Below, in pieces: positions 19,861 through 26,504 of a stretch of 64,000 nucleotides of DNA. The stretch spans positions 1-64,000 of the forward strand of contig NZ_JAHBZY010000006.1 in the NCBI RefSeq assembly GCF_019635155.1, written 5' to 3'. The position numbers and the translations under genes were made by a program. The DNA comes from Nitrosomonas sp. Lineage in GTDB: Bacteria > Pseudomonadota > Gammaproteobacteria > Burkholderiales > Nitrosomonadaceae. The notes beneath the pieces were generated by a model, which searched no databases, was not told the origin of the DNA, and worked only from the letters and a program-made list of their open reading frames with translations. The stretch's first letter is position 1, and each line of letters begins with the position of its first letter.

Positions 19861-20069
19861 ATGTTTACCTCCTTTTCTGAAACCACTCGCAACGCTTGCC
19901 GAGGGCTAGAATACTGTGATCTGATGTGTTCAACAAGATCATCAAGAATAAATACCCAGCATTTACCCAATTTTGCACCGGGTAATTTCCCAGACTTTGC
20001 ACGACGGCGCACTTCTTCTGGGTGCATCTTGAGAAAATTGGCAGCCTCAGTGAGTAAAAGTGTTTTCAT
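19737..20069 (-). CDS. Excisionase-like helix-turn-helix protein
   Basis: The predicted protein is 110 residues from the internal ATG at 20069. Its first 60 residues (MKTLLLTEAANFLKMHPEEV, then RRRAKSGKLPGAKLGKCWVF) form the MerR-like winged HTH seen in excisionases and AlpA-type regulators. The C-terminal half is Ser/Thr/Lys-rich and unrelated to that fold. Its end overlaps the integrase start by 124 nt in another frame, so int and this gene are tightly linked and probably co-expressed. It likely bends att-site DNA to favour excision or regulates the integrase. Confidence 0.75.
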   Translation of the reverse strand: MKTLLLTEAANFLKMHPEEVRRRAKSGKLPGAKLGKCWVFILDDLVEHIRSQYSSPRQALRVVSEKEVNICHSTSAVIRGGSRSPHLQESVLDALLAQPTKPKRKSTTTS

Positions 20070-20340
20070 AACGCATGGGTTTGTTGGGATTGTTAAAATC
20101 AAAATTTCTCTTGATATAACCTTCTTTAGAAACTTGCCATAAAGGAAAGGTAAGCATCGAAATTAATGTTTGACGGCAGCGAGTTGAAACTTCAGTCGGC
20201 TGAAAACACAACACTGTCCATGCTTCATAAAACAAACTTGGATTAATCTGATGCGGGAGAACACCAACCCGATTGGCATCAGCAAATAGATTTGCAAGTT
20301 CACCCATTGCCCAATCAAGATCATCCGCTTCAAATTTCAT
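20047..20340 (-). CDS. Unrecognised 97-residue island protein
   Basis: I do not recognise this protein. It is 97 residues from the ATG at 20340 (MKFEADDLDWAMGELANLFADANRVG), with an acidic helical first half and a basic, asparagine-rich end. The frame extends upstream to 20400, but the start at 20340 is preferred because it gives a short 11-nt overlap with the end of the replication gene. Its stop region overlaps the excisionase-like gene by 23 nt. This overlapping chain (rep, this gene, xis-like, int) argues that it is translated. It may be an accessory replication or copy-control protein. Confidence 0.55.
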   Translation of the reverse strand: MKFEADDLDWAMGELANLFADANRVGVLPHQINPSLFYEAWTVLCFQPTEVSTRCRQTLISMLTFPLWQVSKEGYIKRNFDFNNPNKPMRYENTFTH

Positions 20341-21382
20341 CGGATTTTCCCTTTGTGCGTAAGTAATGATCTGTAGCGGCAAGACGCCGGGGAATGGCAT
20401 GCCGTTTTAGCTGTTCTACGATGAGTTCCGCACTGCCTTCGCGTTGCAGCATGACATTGAGCAGTGCACCATAAGCAGTTGAGGCAACCTGCTTCAAACG
20501 TTCATAGCTGATCCGATCTTGTTCTTTAATCGTATTGATGCGAGAGACTCGATCAGATACCCAGGATAGGCAAGGATAGGCACCCGCAACATACTCACCT
20601 GGATGCAGCAAAACTTCCCAAGGAATAACGCGATCTTTTGCATGAAGTTCAACTTCCCAGCGTACCCAAGGACTGGATGGATCGCCTAACTGCTTACCTT
20701 TTTCATAAATCCTGATGAGCTTGCCATTTTTACGATTACCGACATATACACTACGGCCAGAGCCATCAGGTTTAATCCAGTTTCCACGCTGTGTAAGTTT
20801 CGGTTCTCTGCCGCCGTGTTTAAAGTGGCCTTGCATATAAAATTCAATGGCCATATCGACAGAATGAACGCCGTTGAAATCATCCACCGCGCCATCCCAG
20901 CGAGTAATGCGCGCTCGAAGTTGATCTCTCAGGTATATAGCAAAAGATTGCCAATCAGAAATTAATGCGCAACCTTCGCCGGGTAGGGACAGGAAAGCAG
21001 TGTTATTTTGGCCGCCGTATGCGAATAAAACGCAGCCATGATCGAATTGAAAGGAATATTGCCAACCGTGAAGCCCCCGCTGCTGGTCGGTCATTCCGCC
21101 CAAAATGCCCTTAGTCGCCTCACTAAAGGATTTAAAAAATTCTAATGGATTATTATTTTCTGGATGAAAAGGGAAGGAAACATTCAGCCAGTCAGTTAAG
21201 GCCGCCTGTGATTTATTTTTTTCTCCGGTGGGACTTTCCCCCCGTATTACCGTACGGGGGGTATCATAGCCGCAGTCCGCTGCGCTGTCCTGCGCTGCGC
21301 GCTCGGACAGTCGCGCGTCAGCGAAAGAATCGCTGTTAGCATCATTACAATTGCAAAAAGTTTTATACGTGGGGTGTTTCAT
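20330..21382 (-). CDS. Replication initiation protein (Rep_trans/RstA-like, rolling-circle type)
   Basis: The protein is 350 residues from the ATG at 21382. The core (TDWLNVSFPF, ARITRWDGAVDDFNG, SVYVGNRKNGKLIRIYEKGKQLGDPSSPWVRWEVELHAKD) matches replication initiation factors of plasmids and filamentous phages such as RstA of CTX-phi, which nick one strand to start rolling-circle replication. The catalytic Tyr cannot be assigned with confidence. The frame is open to a TTG at 21418, but that TTG is the -35 of a strong promoter, so the start at 21382, about where transcription should begin, is preferred. The N-terminal 60 residues are low-complexity and contain a DNA hairpin (21238-21261). Confidence 0.82.
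   Translation of the reverse strand: MKHPTYKTFCNCNDANSDSFADARLSERAAQDSAADCGYDTPRTVIRGESPTGEKNKSQAALTDWLNVSFPFHPENNNPLEFFKSFSEATKGILGGMTDQQRGLHGWQYSFQFDHGCVLFAYGGQNNTAFLSLPGEGCALISDWQSFAIYLRDQLRARITRWDGAVDDFNGVHSVDMAIEFYMQGHFKHGGREPKLTQRGNWIKPDGSGRSVYVGNRKNGKLIRIYEKGKQLGDPSSPWVRWEVELHAKDRVIPWEVLLHPGEYVAGAYPCLSWVSDRVSRINTIKEQDRISYERLKQVASTAYGALLNVMLQREGSAELIVEQLKRHAIPRRLAATDHYLRTKGKSDEI
21238..21261. repeat. Perfect 9-bp GC-rich hairpin inside the rep 5' region
   Basis: CCCCCCGTA at 21238-21246 pairs perfectly with TACGGGGGG at 21253-21261 around the loop TTACCG. It lies within the poorly conserved N-terminal part of the rep coding region. It could be a nick-site or single-strand-origin hairpin, or a translational control element. 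Confidence 0.6.
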
Positions 21383-21428
21383 GCTCTGCACTATACACAA
21401 GCACATGCAGAGCGTCAATCACCCCACG
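21368..21428. repeat. 61-bp interrupted palindrome over the rep promoter
   Basis: Two nested inverted repeats share one centre at 21398: outer arms CGTGGGGTG (21368-21376) and CACCCCACG (21420-21428), 9 of 9 matched; inner arms GCTCTGCA (21383-21390) and TGCAGAGC (21406-21413), 8 of 8 matched. The inner arms cover the promoter. The structure could be an operator for a dimeric regulator, the double-strand replication origin, or both. Confidence 0.8.
21390..21418 (-). promoter_or_regulatory. Sigma-70 promoter for rep, probably leaderless
   Basis: Reading the minus strand, TTGACG (21418-21413) and TATAGT (21395-21390) are separated by exactly 17 nt. Only 7 nt lie between the -10 and the ATG at 21382, so the first transcribed base should be at or next to the start codon. 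The inner palindrome arms overlap both boxes, so a repressor bound there would block RNA polymerase. Confidence 0.75.
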
Positions 21429-21440
21429 ATAAATTACTTC

Positions 21441-21758
21441 TTAATCTACTTGTGGAGTGCGAATATTAGCAATTTCACCCTTAACAGCTTTCCAATAGCT
21501 GCTTACCTTTTGAACAGCTCTCCAGGCAAGTGACTTGTGCGCGAGCACCCCAATATCAGGCATATGCACTCTGAAATCCAGATCCAAAAGCTGTTCATAT
21601 TTTTTAATACTTTTTCTGTCATGCATCAAAAGAATGATTTTCCAGCCTAATTGGCGGCCAATGTAAAAGCATCCAATAGCATGTTCAAGATTCATCACAT
21701 CGCCGCGATATAATTCAATACGAGTTTTAATATGTTCTACAATTTCGTTTTCAGTCAT
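21441..21758 (-). CDS. Unrecognised 105-residue island protein
   Basis: I do not recognise this protein. From the ATG at 21758 (MTENEIVEHIKTRIELYRGDVMNLEHAIGC...) it is a 105-residue, mostly helical and basic protein with no membrane segment. The frame is open to 21779 but MTENEI is a more natural start. It lies just upstream of rep on the same strand, separated by the palindromic promoter, so it is the best local candidate for a rep regulator, although no HTH is obvious. No clear ribosome-binding site is seen. Confidence 0.5.
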   Translation of the reverse strand: MTENEIVEHIKTRIELYRGDVMNLEHAIGCFYIGRQLGWKIILLMHDRKSIKKYEQLLDLDFRVHMPDIGVLAHKSLAWRAVQKVSSYWKAVKGEIANIRTPQVD

Positions 21759-21906
21759 GATGGTATTTAAAAAAAACAATATAGAGTGGGGTGAATTGTA
21801 CTCTCCTTTTTGGCACTAAAGATTCACTGCATTCTATTAGAAGCACAAAACCGTACTCAGTAAAGGATGTGTAGGTTAAAAACGATAGTAGAGTGGGTTC
21901 GGCCAG

Positions 21907-21953
21907 CATGCCCAGTTTCATGGGCATGGCCTTGCGCCGGGTCGACCGGCGCA
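21907..21953. repeat. Two adjacent perfect hairpins
   Basis: CATGCCC (21907-21913) pairs with GGGCATG (21922-21928), and TGCGCCGG (21933-21940) pairs with CCGGCGCA (21946-21953). They are only 4 nt apart and much more GC-rich than their surroundings. Tandem hairpins like these can serve as single-strand origins or packaging signals in rolling-circle elements, which is a possibility only. Confidence 0.6.
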
Positions 21954-22007
21954 CCCGAGAAGCGGTTTCTTTTCAATTAAGCTAGATTATTTACTGCAGT
22001 TTTAGTA

Positions 22008-22039
22008 GGTCGTATGTTCGACTCCTATCAGCAACACCA
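22008..22039 (+). repeat. Diverged tRNA 3'-end-like sequence (possible internal att remnant)
   Basis: Thirty-two bases ending in ACACCA match the T-arm, acceptor and CCA end of the 18734-18810 tRNA at 24 of 32 positions without gaps. The T loop TTCGACT and four of five T-stem pairs are kept. The rest of a tRNA is absent. It lies at the junction between the rep module and the defence module. Confidence 0.45.
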
Positions 22040-22158
22040 TAGGTTCAATAATTTTGCAGAATTCGACTCAACTATAACTTTAAGTTCTAGTTAGTAATGG
22101 TCTAGTTGAGCATATATTATGTATGCAGAGTATTGACAAGAGTTCTCACACCAATCTA

Positions 22159-23118
22159 TTAAGAATGAATCTTTTCGTAAATGTACTGATCGTAGGTATT
22201 TTCCAAGAAAATGCGAAGTGAGGTTGGACATCTGACACGTGGAGCTAGTATAGGCATCGCATTTCCAGTACCAATAGTAATTCGTACCTTTGGTGGTGTA
22301 GAGAATTTCGCAAAAAATAGCGGCAAGGAACGATGAATTTCTTGAGCAAATTCAACCATGAACCACAAAAGATACTTTCCACGAATGAATCTTCCAGCGT
22401 TACCTTTTTGACGAAATTCTTTTTCTACTTTAGATAACTCAATCTGATCAGAAGCGGGCAAATTTACGCATTTAGCAGCATGTTGTAATCGCGATAAACC
22501 TGTCGCAAATTTATCTTTTAGGCTTATTTTTCCATCAGAAAAAATGAAGAAGTCTTTAGGAAGAATACTATCTAAACATGGCCGCATACCATTGCGTTTC
22601 CAAAGAATAACTTGAACCATTATTAAAAGCATTGCTTCTTGAAAAAATACCAATGCAGAAAGAAATCGCTGCTTAATGGCATCCTCCTCTTGGGAATTAA
22701 GGTTATTAATATTAAGTATTTCTTCAAGAAGTCGTTTCAGAACATCATAATTAGCTACATTGTTTTCAATGGAATAATTGTCGGTAATGTACAGATTCAC
22801 AGGAGCCATGGACGATTCTTGAAGGAAATCTGAAAGATCTCGGTCAACAAAAAAACAAATTCTCTTGCGTGAAAATCTTTCCCAATTGAAGATAGCTAAT
22901 ACTTTTAGTACATTGTCTTTTCGACCAGCTGGGATTAACTCAACTTCCCATCCTTCAGGCAACTTATGCTCAATCAGTCCTCGGTAAAACATCGGATCTT
23001 CTTTTCCTTCGATTATTCCGTAAACAACATTAGCATTAGGTTTGTAACGTAGAAGAAATTCATGATAAGCAGCAATCTCGCTATCAAGTGCTTCTGCATG
23101 AATTTGAAGCATTGACAT
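22159..23118 (-). CDS. ariB: DUF4435 TOPRIM-like protein, PARIS effector AriB
   Basis: The 319-residue protein has the DUF4435 pattern: IIEGKEDPMFY (catalytic-type Glu 37) and FFVDRDLSDF (Asp 92 and 94) on TOPRIM-like strands, followed by a helical C-terminal half. In the PARIS anti-phage system, AriB is held by the AriA ATPase and released when a phage anti-restriction protein is sensed; it then acts as a nuclease on host tRNA and stops growth. Here it directly follows an AriA-like ATPase gene with a 10-nt gap on the same strand, the expected order. Intact in length and motifs. Confidence 0.78.
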   Translation of the reverse strand: MSMLQIHAEALDSEIAAYHEFLLRYKPNANVVYGIIEGKEDPMFYRGLIEHKLPEGWEVELIPAGRKDNVLKVLAIFNWERFSRKRICFFVDRDLSDFLQESSMAPVNLYITDNYSIENNVANYDVLKRLLEEILNINNLNSQEEDAIKQRFLSALVFFQEAMLLIMVQVILWKRNGMRPCLDSILPKDFFIFSDGKISLKDKFATGLSRLQHAAKCVNLPASDQIELSKVEKEFRQKGNAGRFIRGKYLLWFMVEFAQEIHRSLPLFFAKFSTPPKVRITIGTGNAMPILAPRVRCPTSLRIFLENTYDQYIYEKIHS

Positions 23119-23128
23119 TTCTAGTTCC

Positions 23129-24502
23129 TTAAATGCTTACAAATTCACCAAGAGAATAAGCATAGTTCCGCAATTCGTTCTCGTAAATAAAAGGGGAATG
23201 CGTGACAGCAACAAGACCCTTGCAAAACTGCCCAGAACGAATGTCGGTAAGAAAACGACGCTGCCAAGGAACTGACAGCGACAACTCTGGTTCGTCAATT
23301 AGGACAAAGAAATTTTGTTGCCCTGATAAATAGAGATGGCTGAAGAGCGAAACAATTTGTTTTTCACCTGAAGAAAGATCGCTCAGTGTAATCGACCGCT
23401 CAACCTGCAATTCGTCTGTAGGGATAATAGAAAAGCTAAATGTTGAGCTGTTGTAGACGAAACGCTTATCTACAATATACTCTGAACACAATTCGCAGAA
23501 TGCAGAAATCTGCTTTTCATTTTCTTGAAGTGATTGTTGGAATCCCAGCAATTTAAGAAAGTAGTGGTAGATGATCTTCTCATGTTCCTCAGTAGGAGCA
23601 TCAGCAGAACGAGCTGAGCTAATGAAACTAAAGAGATGATCCTTATGAGTTTTTGTAAGAATACTTTCGTGGATTCTGTCAAGTACAGCTCTAACAGTGT
23701 CTTCAGAAACATTAGCTATCTCTTTCATTCCAACATTCTGATACTCTCGATCAATCACATCACCCAAGTACCTAAGTGTCAAATTATTCAAGTTTTCACG
23801 AGCGAACTCTTTTAATCGTTCTAATGTGCGATCAACTGCATCTTGAACGTCTTTCATGCCGAATTCAACAAGTTCAATGTAAGCCTCTCCTGCTTCTGAT
23901 TGGCGAAATCGGTTTCTATGGCGCCGAAAGTCATCTGGGTCTACACCTTCAAAAATACTGTTCAATTCACGTTCAATACGCCGGTAGGTTGGCAGATATA
24001 AAACTTGGGCTCCAATTGCTTCATGAATACGATTAATAGTTTCTTGAAGTTCCTTTTTGGAGCCTTTGGGAAACTCTTCGAAAAACTCCATTTGTCTAAC
24101 TAAAATCGCTGGTGGTATGGCAAGGCGCTCGCCAGCACGTTCAAGCTCAATACTAACCCTTTCGAAATCTCCCTTTTCAAGAAGCTCCATGACTCTACGT
24201 CGAATCGATGGGGGTAACTCAGCGAGGTATCGGCGATCAACTCCTTTGAAAGCTTTGACAATTTCTTCGTGAGAAACTTTGTGTTCTCTACCGTTTATTG
24301 TCGCTATAATAGAATCAAAACGAAATTGAATTAATGAAAGCCAGCGTCCAGAGAGGAAGTGAAACAGGATACGAAGAAAAGTTGTTTTACCTGAACCATT
24401 CTCACCGACAAGTATCAGTGTATTTTCTTTAATAGTAATATCGACGTTTTTACGCCCATGGAGTCCAATAATCCGGAATCGTTCGAGTGTACTATTTATC
24501 AT
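23129..24502 (-). CDS. ariA: AAA ATPase (ABC/SMC-like), PARIS sensor AriA
   Basis: The 457-residue protein has Walker A GENGSGKTT (33-41), the ABC-type signature LSSGEKQ near 376-382, Walker B VLIDEPELS (400-408, catalytic Glu 404) and an H-loop His 435 (VAVTHSPF). The middle is a long helical insert. This compact SMC/Rad50-like ATPase next to a DUF4435 gene is the PARIS layout, where AriA forms a hexameric scaffold that senses phage anti-restriction proteins and releases AriB. Other AAA/TOPRIM pairs (OLD-like) are the main alternative. It opens the two-gene operon; its upstream 307 nt is AT-rich. Confidence 0.78.
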   Translation of the reverse strand: MINSTLERFRIIGLHGRKNVDITIKENTLILVGENGSGKTTFLRILFHFLSGRWLSLIQFRFDSIIATINGREHKVSHEEIVKAFKGVDRRYLAELPPSIRRRVMELLEKGDFERVSIELERAGERLAIPPAILVRQMEFFEEFPKGSKKELQETINRIHEAIGAQVLYLPTYRRIERELNSIFEGVDPDDFRRHRNRFRQSEAGEAYIELVEFGMKDVQDAVDRTLERLKEFARENLNNLTLRYLGDVIDREYQNVGMKEIANVSEDTVRAVLDRIHESILTKTHKDHLFSFISSARSADAPTEEHEKIIYHYFLKLLGFQQSLQENEKQISAFCELCSEYIVDKRFVYNSSTFSFSIIPTDELQVERSITLSDLSSGEKQIVSLFSHLYLSGQQNFFVLIDEPELSLSVPWQRRFLTDIRSGQFCKGLVAVTHSPFIYENELRNYAYSLGEFVSI

Positions 24503-24809
24503 GGTAGCCTTTTTCTAAACATTCAAAATATAACTCACATGGATTTTTGAAGAGATTACGGTTAATGTGGGATAGCATTTTTTAATAAATAACAAATAAT
24601 AAACGCGAATATTAACAGACTCTATCATCTTAAAAATCACTGAAAATCATTTCCAATAAACAAATTGCCATGTAAAGCCACTAATTTTATTGATGAATTG
24701 AAATTTGAAGTGCAATTTTTAGCAATTTATTAATGCCATTGTTTTTGAACATTTGTGTATTTCATATGTACTATATTCATTTCTCTTCAATGATAAAGGG
24801 TGAAATAAC
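24503..24809. other. AT-rich divergent intergenic region between ariA and the antitoxin
   Basis: No gene is seen. It contains the putative promoter of the toxin-antitoxin pair on the plus strand and must contain the ariA promoter on the minus strand, for which no clear boxes could be picked. Composition is markedly more A/T than the flanking chromosome. Confidence 0.5.
24745..24774 (+). promoter_or_regulatory. Putative promoter of the toxin-antitoxin operon
   Basis: TTGAAC (24745-24750) and TACTAT (24769-24774) are 18 nt apart and lie 35 nt upstream of the antitoxin start. The boxes fit sigma-70 reasonably but not perfectly. Confidence 0.45.
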
Positions 24810-25061
24810 ATGAGCCGCTTGTCTATCGACCTGACACCAGAGCAGCATCAGAAGATTAAGGCTGTTGCTGCTTTACAAGGAAAATCAATTAAAGAATATG
24901 TGCTTGCTCAAATTCTACCTACATCTTCTGATGAAGACATGGCTTTGAATGAACTGGAAACGCTTCTGGATGAACGTATTAAATCAGCTAGAGCTGGGAA
25001 AATCAGCAAGAAATCTGTAGAAGAAATCTTTCAAGAAGCATATAGCGAAAGTACCAAGTAA
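24810..25061 (+). CDS. Ribbon-helix-helix antitoxin (ParD/RelB-like)
   Basis: The 83-residue protein starts with a ribbon-helix-helix type DNA-binding segment (SRLSIDLTPEQHQKIKAVAALQGKSIKEYVLAQ) and ends with a charged helical tail (residues 45-83) that would wrap the toxin. Such antitoxins repress their own promoter and neutralise a ParE/RelE toxin. The stop codon TAA shares its last base with the ATG of the next gene, indicating translational coupling. AAAGGGTGA precedes the start. Confidence 0.82.
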   Translation: MSRLSIDLTPEQHQKIKAVAALQGKSIKEYVLAQILPTSSDEDMALNELETLLDERIKSARAGKISKKSVEEIFQEAYSESTK

Positions 25062-25375
25062 TGCCTGGTTACGAACTTACTGTTCTTGCTGAAGAAGATT
25101 TGAGAGCAATCGCGCGTTATACGGTTAATACGTGGGGAATTGAGCAAGCAAAACATTACGAAACCTTGCTGCTAAAGCGATTCCAAGAGATCGCTCAAGG
25201 AAATATTACGCCAAGAGTATTTCTAAAAAACAGATCAGATTTATTGTTTACGCATTGTGAACATCATTATATTTTCTATTGGCAGCCAAAAAACAAAGAG
25301 GTGCCAATTATTTTGGCAATTTTGCATGAGCGGATGGATCTCATGCAAAGACTTAAGAATCGACTGGCGACATGA
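25061..25375 (+). CDS. ParE/RelE-superfamily toxin
   Basis: The 104-residue protein fits the RelE/ParE fold: LTVLAEEDLRAIARYTVNTWGIEQAKHYETLLLKRF in the first helices and HHYIFYWQ...VPIILAILHERMDL in the C-terminal strands. ParE members block gyrase and RelE members cut mRNA; the LHERMDL ending favours ParE, but this is not certain. It overlaps its antitoxin by one base. Located at the right end of the island, it may stabilise the element against loss. Confidence 0.82.
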   Translation: MPGYELTVLAEEDLRAIARYTVNTWGIEQAKHYETLLLKRFQEIAQGNITPRVFLKNRSDLLFTHCEHHYIFYWQPKNKEVPIILAILHERMDLMQRLKNRLAT

Positions 25376-25548
25376 AGCATAACCAGGTTTACAATGACAG
25401 AATCAAATAAAGTGTTAAGTTGATTGTGCCAAATTTGTGTCACGCCTGTTTGTGAATCCCCTAATTTGGGGTTGTATGACAATGATTTTATATGTGGCAA
25501 GCGCTTTAAGTTGTTGTTTAATATATATAGATGGCTATAAGGCTGTGT

Positions 25549-25589
25549 CTCATAATCCCTTGGTCGTTGGTTCGAGTCCAACCAGACCC
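25549..25589 (+). repeat. Right attachment repeat (41 bp, tRNA 3'-half copy)
   Basis: Identical to 18766-18806. The bases before it do not form a tRNA 5' half, and GCTA replaces ACCA after it, so this is an attachment remnant and not a working tRNA gene. Confidence 0.92.
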
Positions 25590-25594
25590 GCTAG

Positions 25595-25630
25595 AAAAAG
25601 CACTTTTGTTTTTAACAAAGTGCTTTTTTA
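25595..25630 (+). terminator. Rho-independent terminator after the right attachment site
   Basis: AAAAAGCACTTT (25595-25606) pairs perfectly with AAAGTGCTTTTT (25617-25628) around 10 nt. Lying outside the element, it is probably the original terminator of the tRNA gene, displaced by the insertion. Confidence 0.82.
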
Positions 25631-25716
25631 TTTTGTAGATAAATGTTGTTAACGCAGGCAAGAGTGATTTCTAAAAGACTCTTGAATCTGAAACCTAAAT
25701 ACAGTAAGTTTTTCGG

Positions 25717-26334
25717 ATGAAGCGAGCTAAAACCAGTAAAGCTTGGATGAAAGAGCATGTTAACGATTTTTTTGTGAAACAAGCAAGAAAGGAGGGCTAT
25801 CGTTCACGTGCGGCTTACAAATTATTGGAGATTACCGAACGAGATCATATTTTGAAATCTGGGATGATTGTAGTTGACTTGGGTGCTACGCCGGGTAGCT
25901 GGTCGCAGGTTGTCAGCCAAAAAGTCGGTCGTCAAGGCAAAGTGATAGCGCTAGATGTTTTAGAAATGATGCCATTGCCAGGTGTGGAGTTTATTCAAGG
26001 CGATTTTACGGAAGAAGTTGCGCTAATTGAATTAAGGAAACGACTTGACGGATATCACCCAGATCTGATTATTTCGGATATGGCGCCCAATATGAGCGGT
26101 ATTGCCATTAGCGATCAAGCGAGAAGTATGTATCTGGCAGAGTTGGCATTAACCTTTGCATTGGAACAACTGAACTATAGCGGAAACTTTTTAGTCAAAG
26201 TTTTCCAGGGAAGGGATTTTGATCAATTTCTTCGTGATATGCGAATCGGATTCAAAAATGTCATGATACGGAAACCGAAAGCCTCTCGCGATCGAAGCAA
26301 TGAGCTATATTTGTTGGGTCTCGGGAAAAAATAA
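25717..26334 (+). CDS. rlmE: 23S rRNA (uridine-2552 2'-O)-methyltransferase
   Basis: The 205-residue SAM-dependent methyltransferase of the RrmJ/FtsJ family has [11 protein letters not shown] with a catalytic-type Lys, [12 protein letters not shown] (SAM site), DMAPNMSG with the catalytic Asp, and LVKVFQG with the second Lys. It methylates U2552 of 23S rRNA late in 50S assembly. It precedes ftsH by 170 nt, the standard pairing in proteobacteria, and is the first chromosomal gene right of the island. Confidence 0.95.
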   Translation: MKRAKTSKAWMKEHVNDFFVKQARKEGYRSRAAYKLLEITERDHILKSGMIVVDLGATPGSWSQVVSQKVGRQGKVIALDVLEMMPLPGVEFIQGDFTEEVALIELRKRLDGYHPDLIISDMAPNMSGIAISDQARSMYLAELALTFALEQLNYSGNFLVKVFQGRDFDQFLRDMRIGFKNVMIRKPKASRDRSNELYLLGLGKK

Positions 26335-26504
26335 TAATTCCTATTGAGGAATGAATGGATCTGCTTAGGAATAACAGTAACAATAAAGTAGTATGACTGT
26401 GTAAGAGTGGATTTATTGAACATAACAAGTAGTTTTCTGTTATATTTTTAAATAGAGTTAGAATGACTAATCAATGATGTTAAGGTGCAAACCAAGGAGC
26501 TATC

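Larger units (their letters stand above)
21759..22158. other. Non-coding stretch between rep module and ariB with hairpins and a tRNA-end-like sequence
   Basis: No convincing gene was found; a short overlapping frame at 21751-21954 has no family features. The stretch contains two close hairpins at 21907-21953, the tRNA-end-like sequence at 22008-22039 and a perfect 7-bp inverted repeat TCAACTA/TAGTTGA further right. It separates the integrase-rep half of the island from the defence half. Confidence 0.6.
25376..25716. other. Right junction of the island and rlmE upstream region
   Basis: Contains the right attachment repeat (25549-25589), the terminator at 25595-25628 and then chromosomal DNA leading to rlmE. 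No intact gene was found; short frames on both strands here run across the tRNA fragment and are discounted. Confidence 0.6.

Noticed and set aside
21751-21954. Short minus-strand frame of 67 codons
   Set aside because: It crosses the tandem hairpins, overlaps the next gene start and has no recognisable protein features.
25276-25581. Minus-strand frame of 101 codons
   Set aside because: It covers the toxin gene in antisense and the tRNA fragment; a by-product of those sequences.
25549-25589. A third tRNA gene with a CAU anticodon
   Set aside because: Only the 3' half is present, the 5' half has no cloverleaf partner and the CCA is replaced; it is the right attachment repeat.
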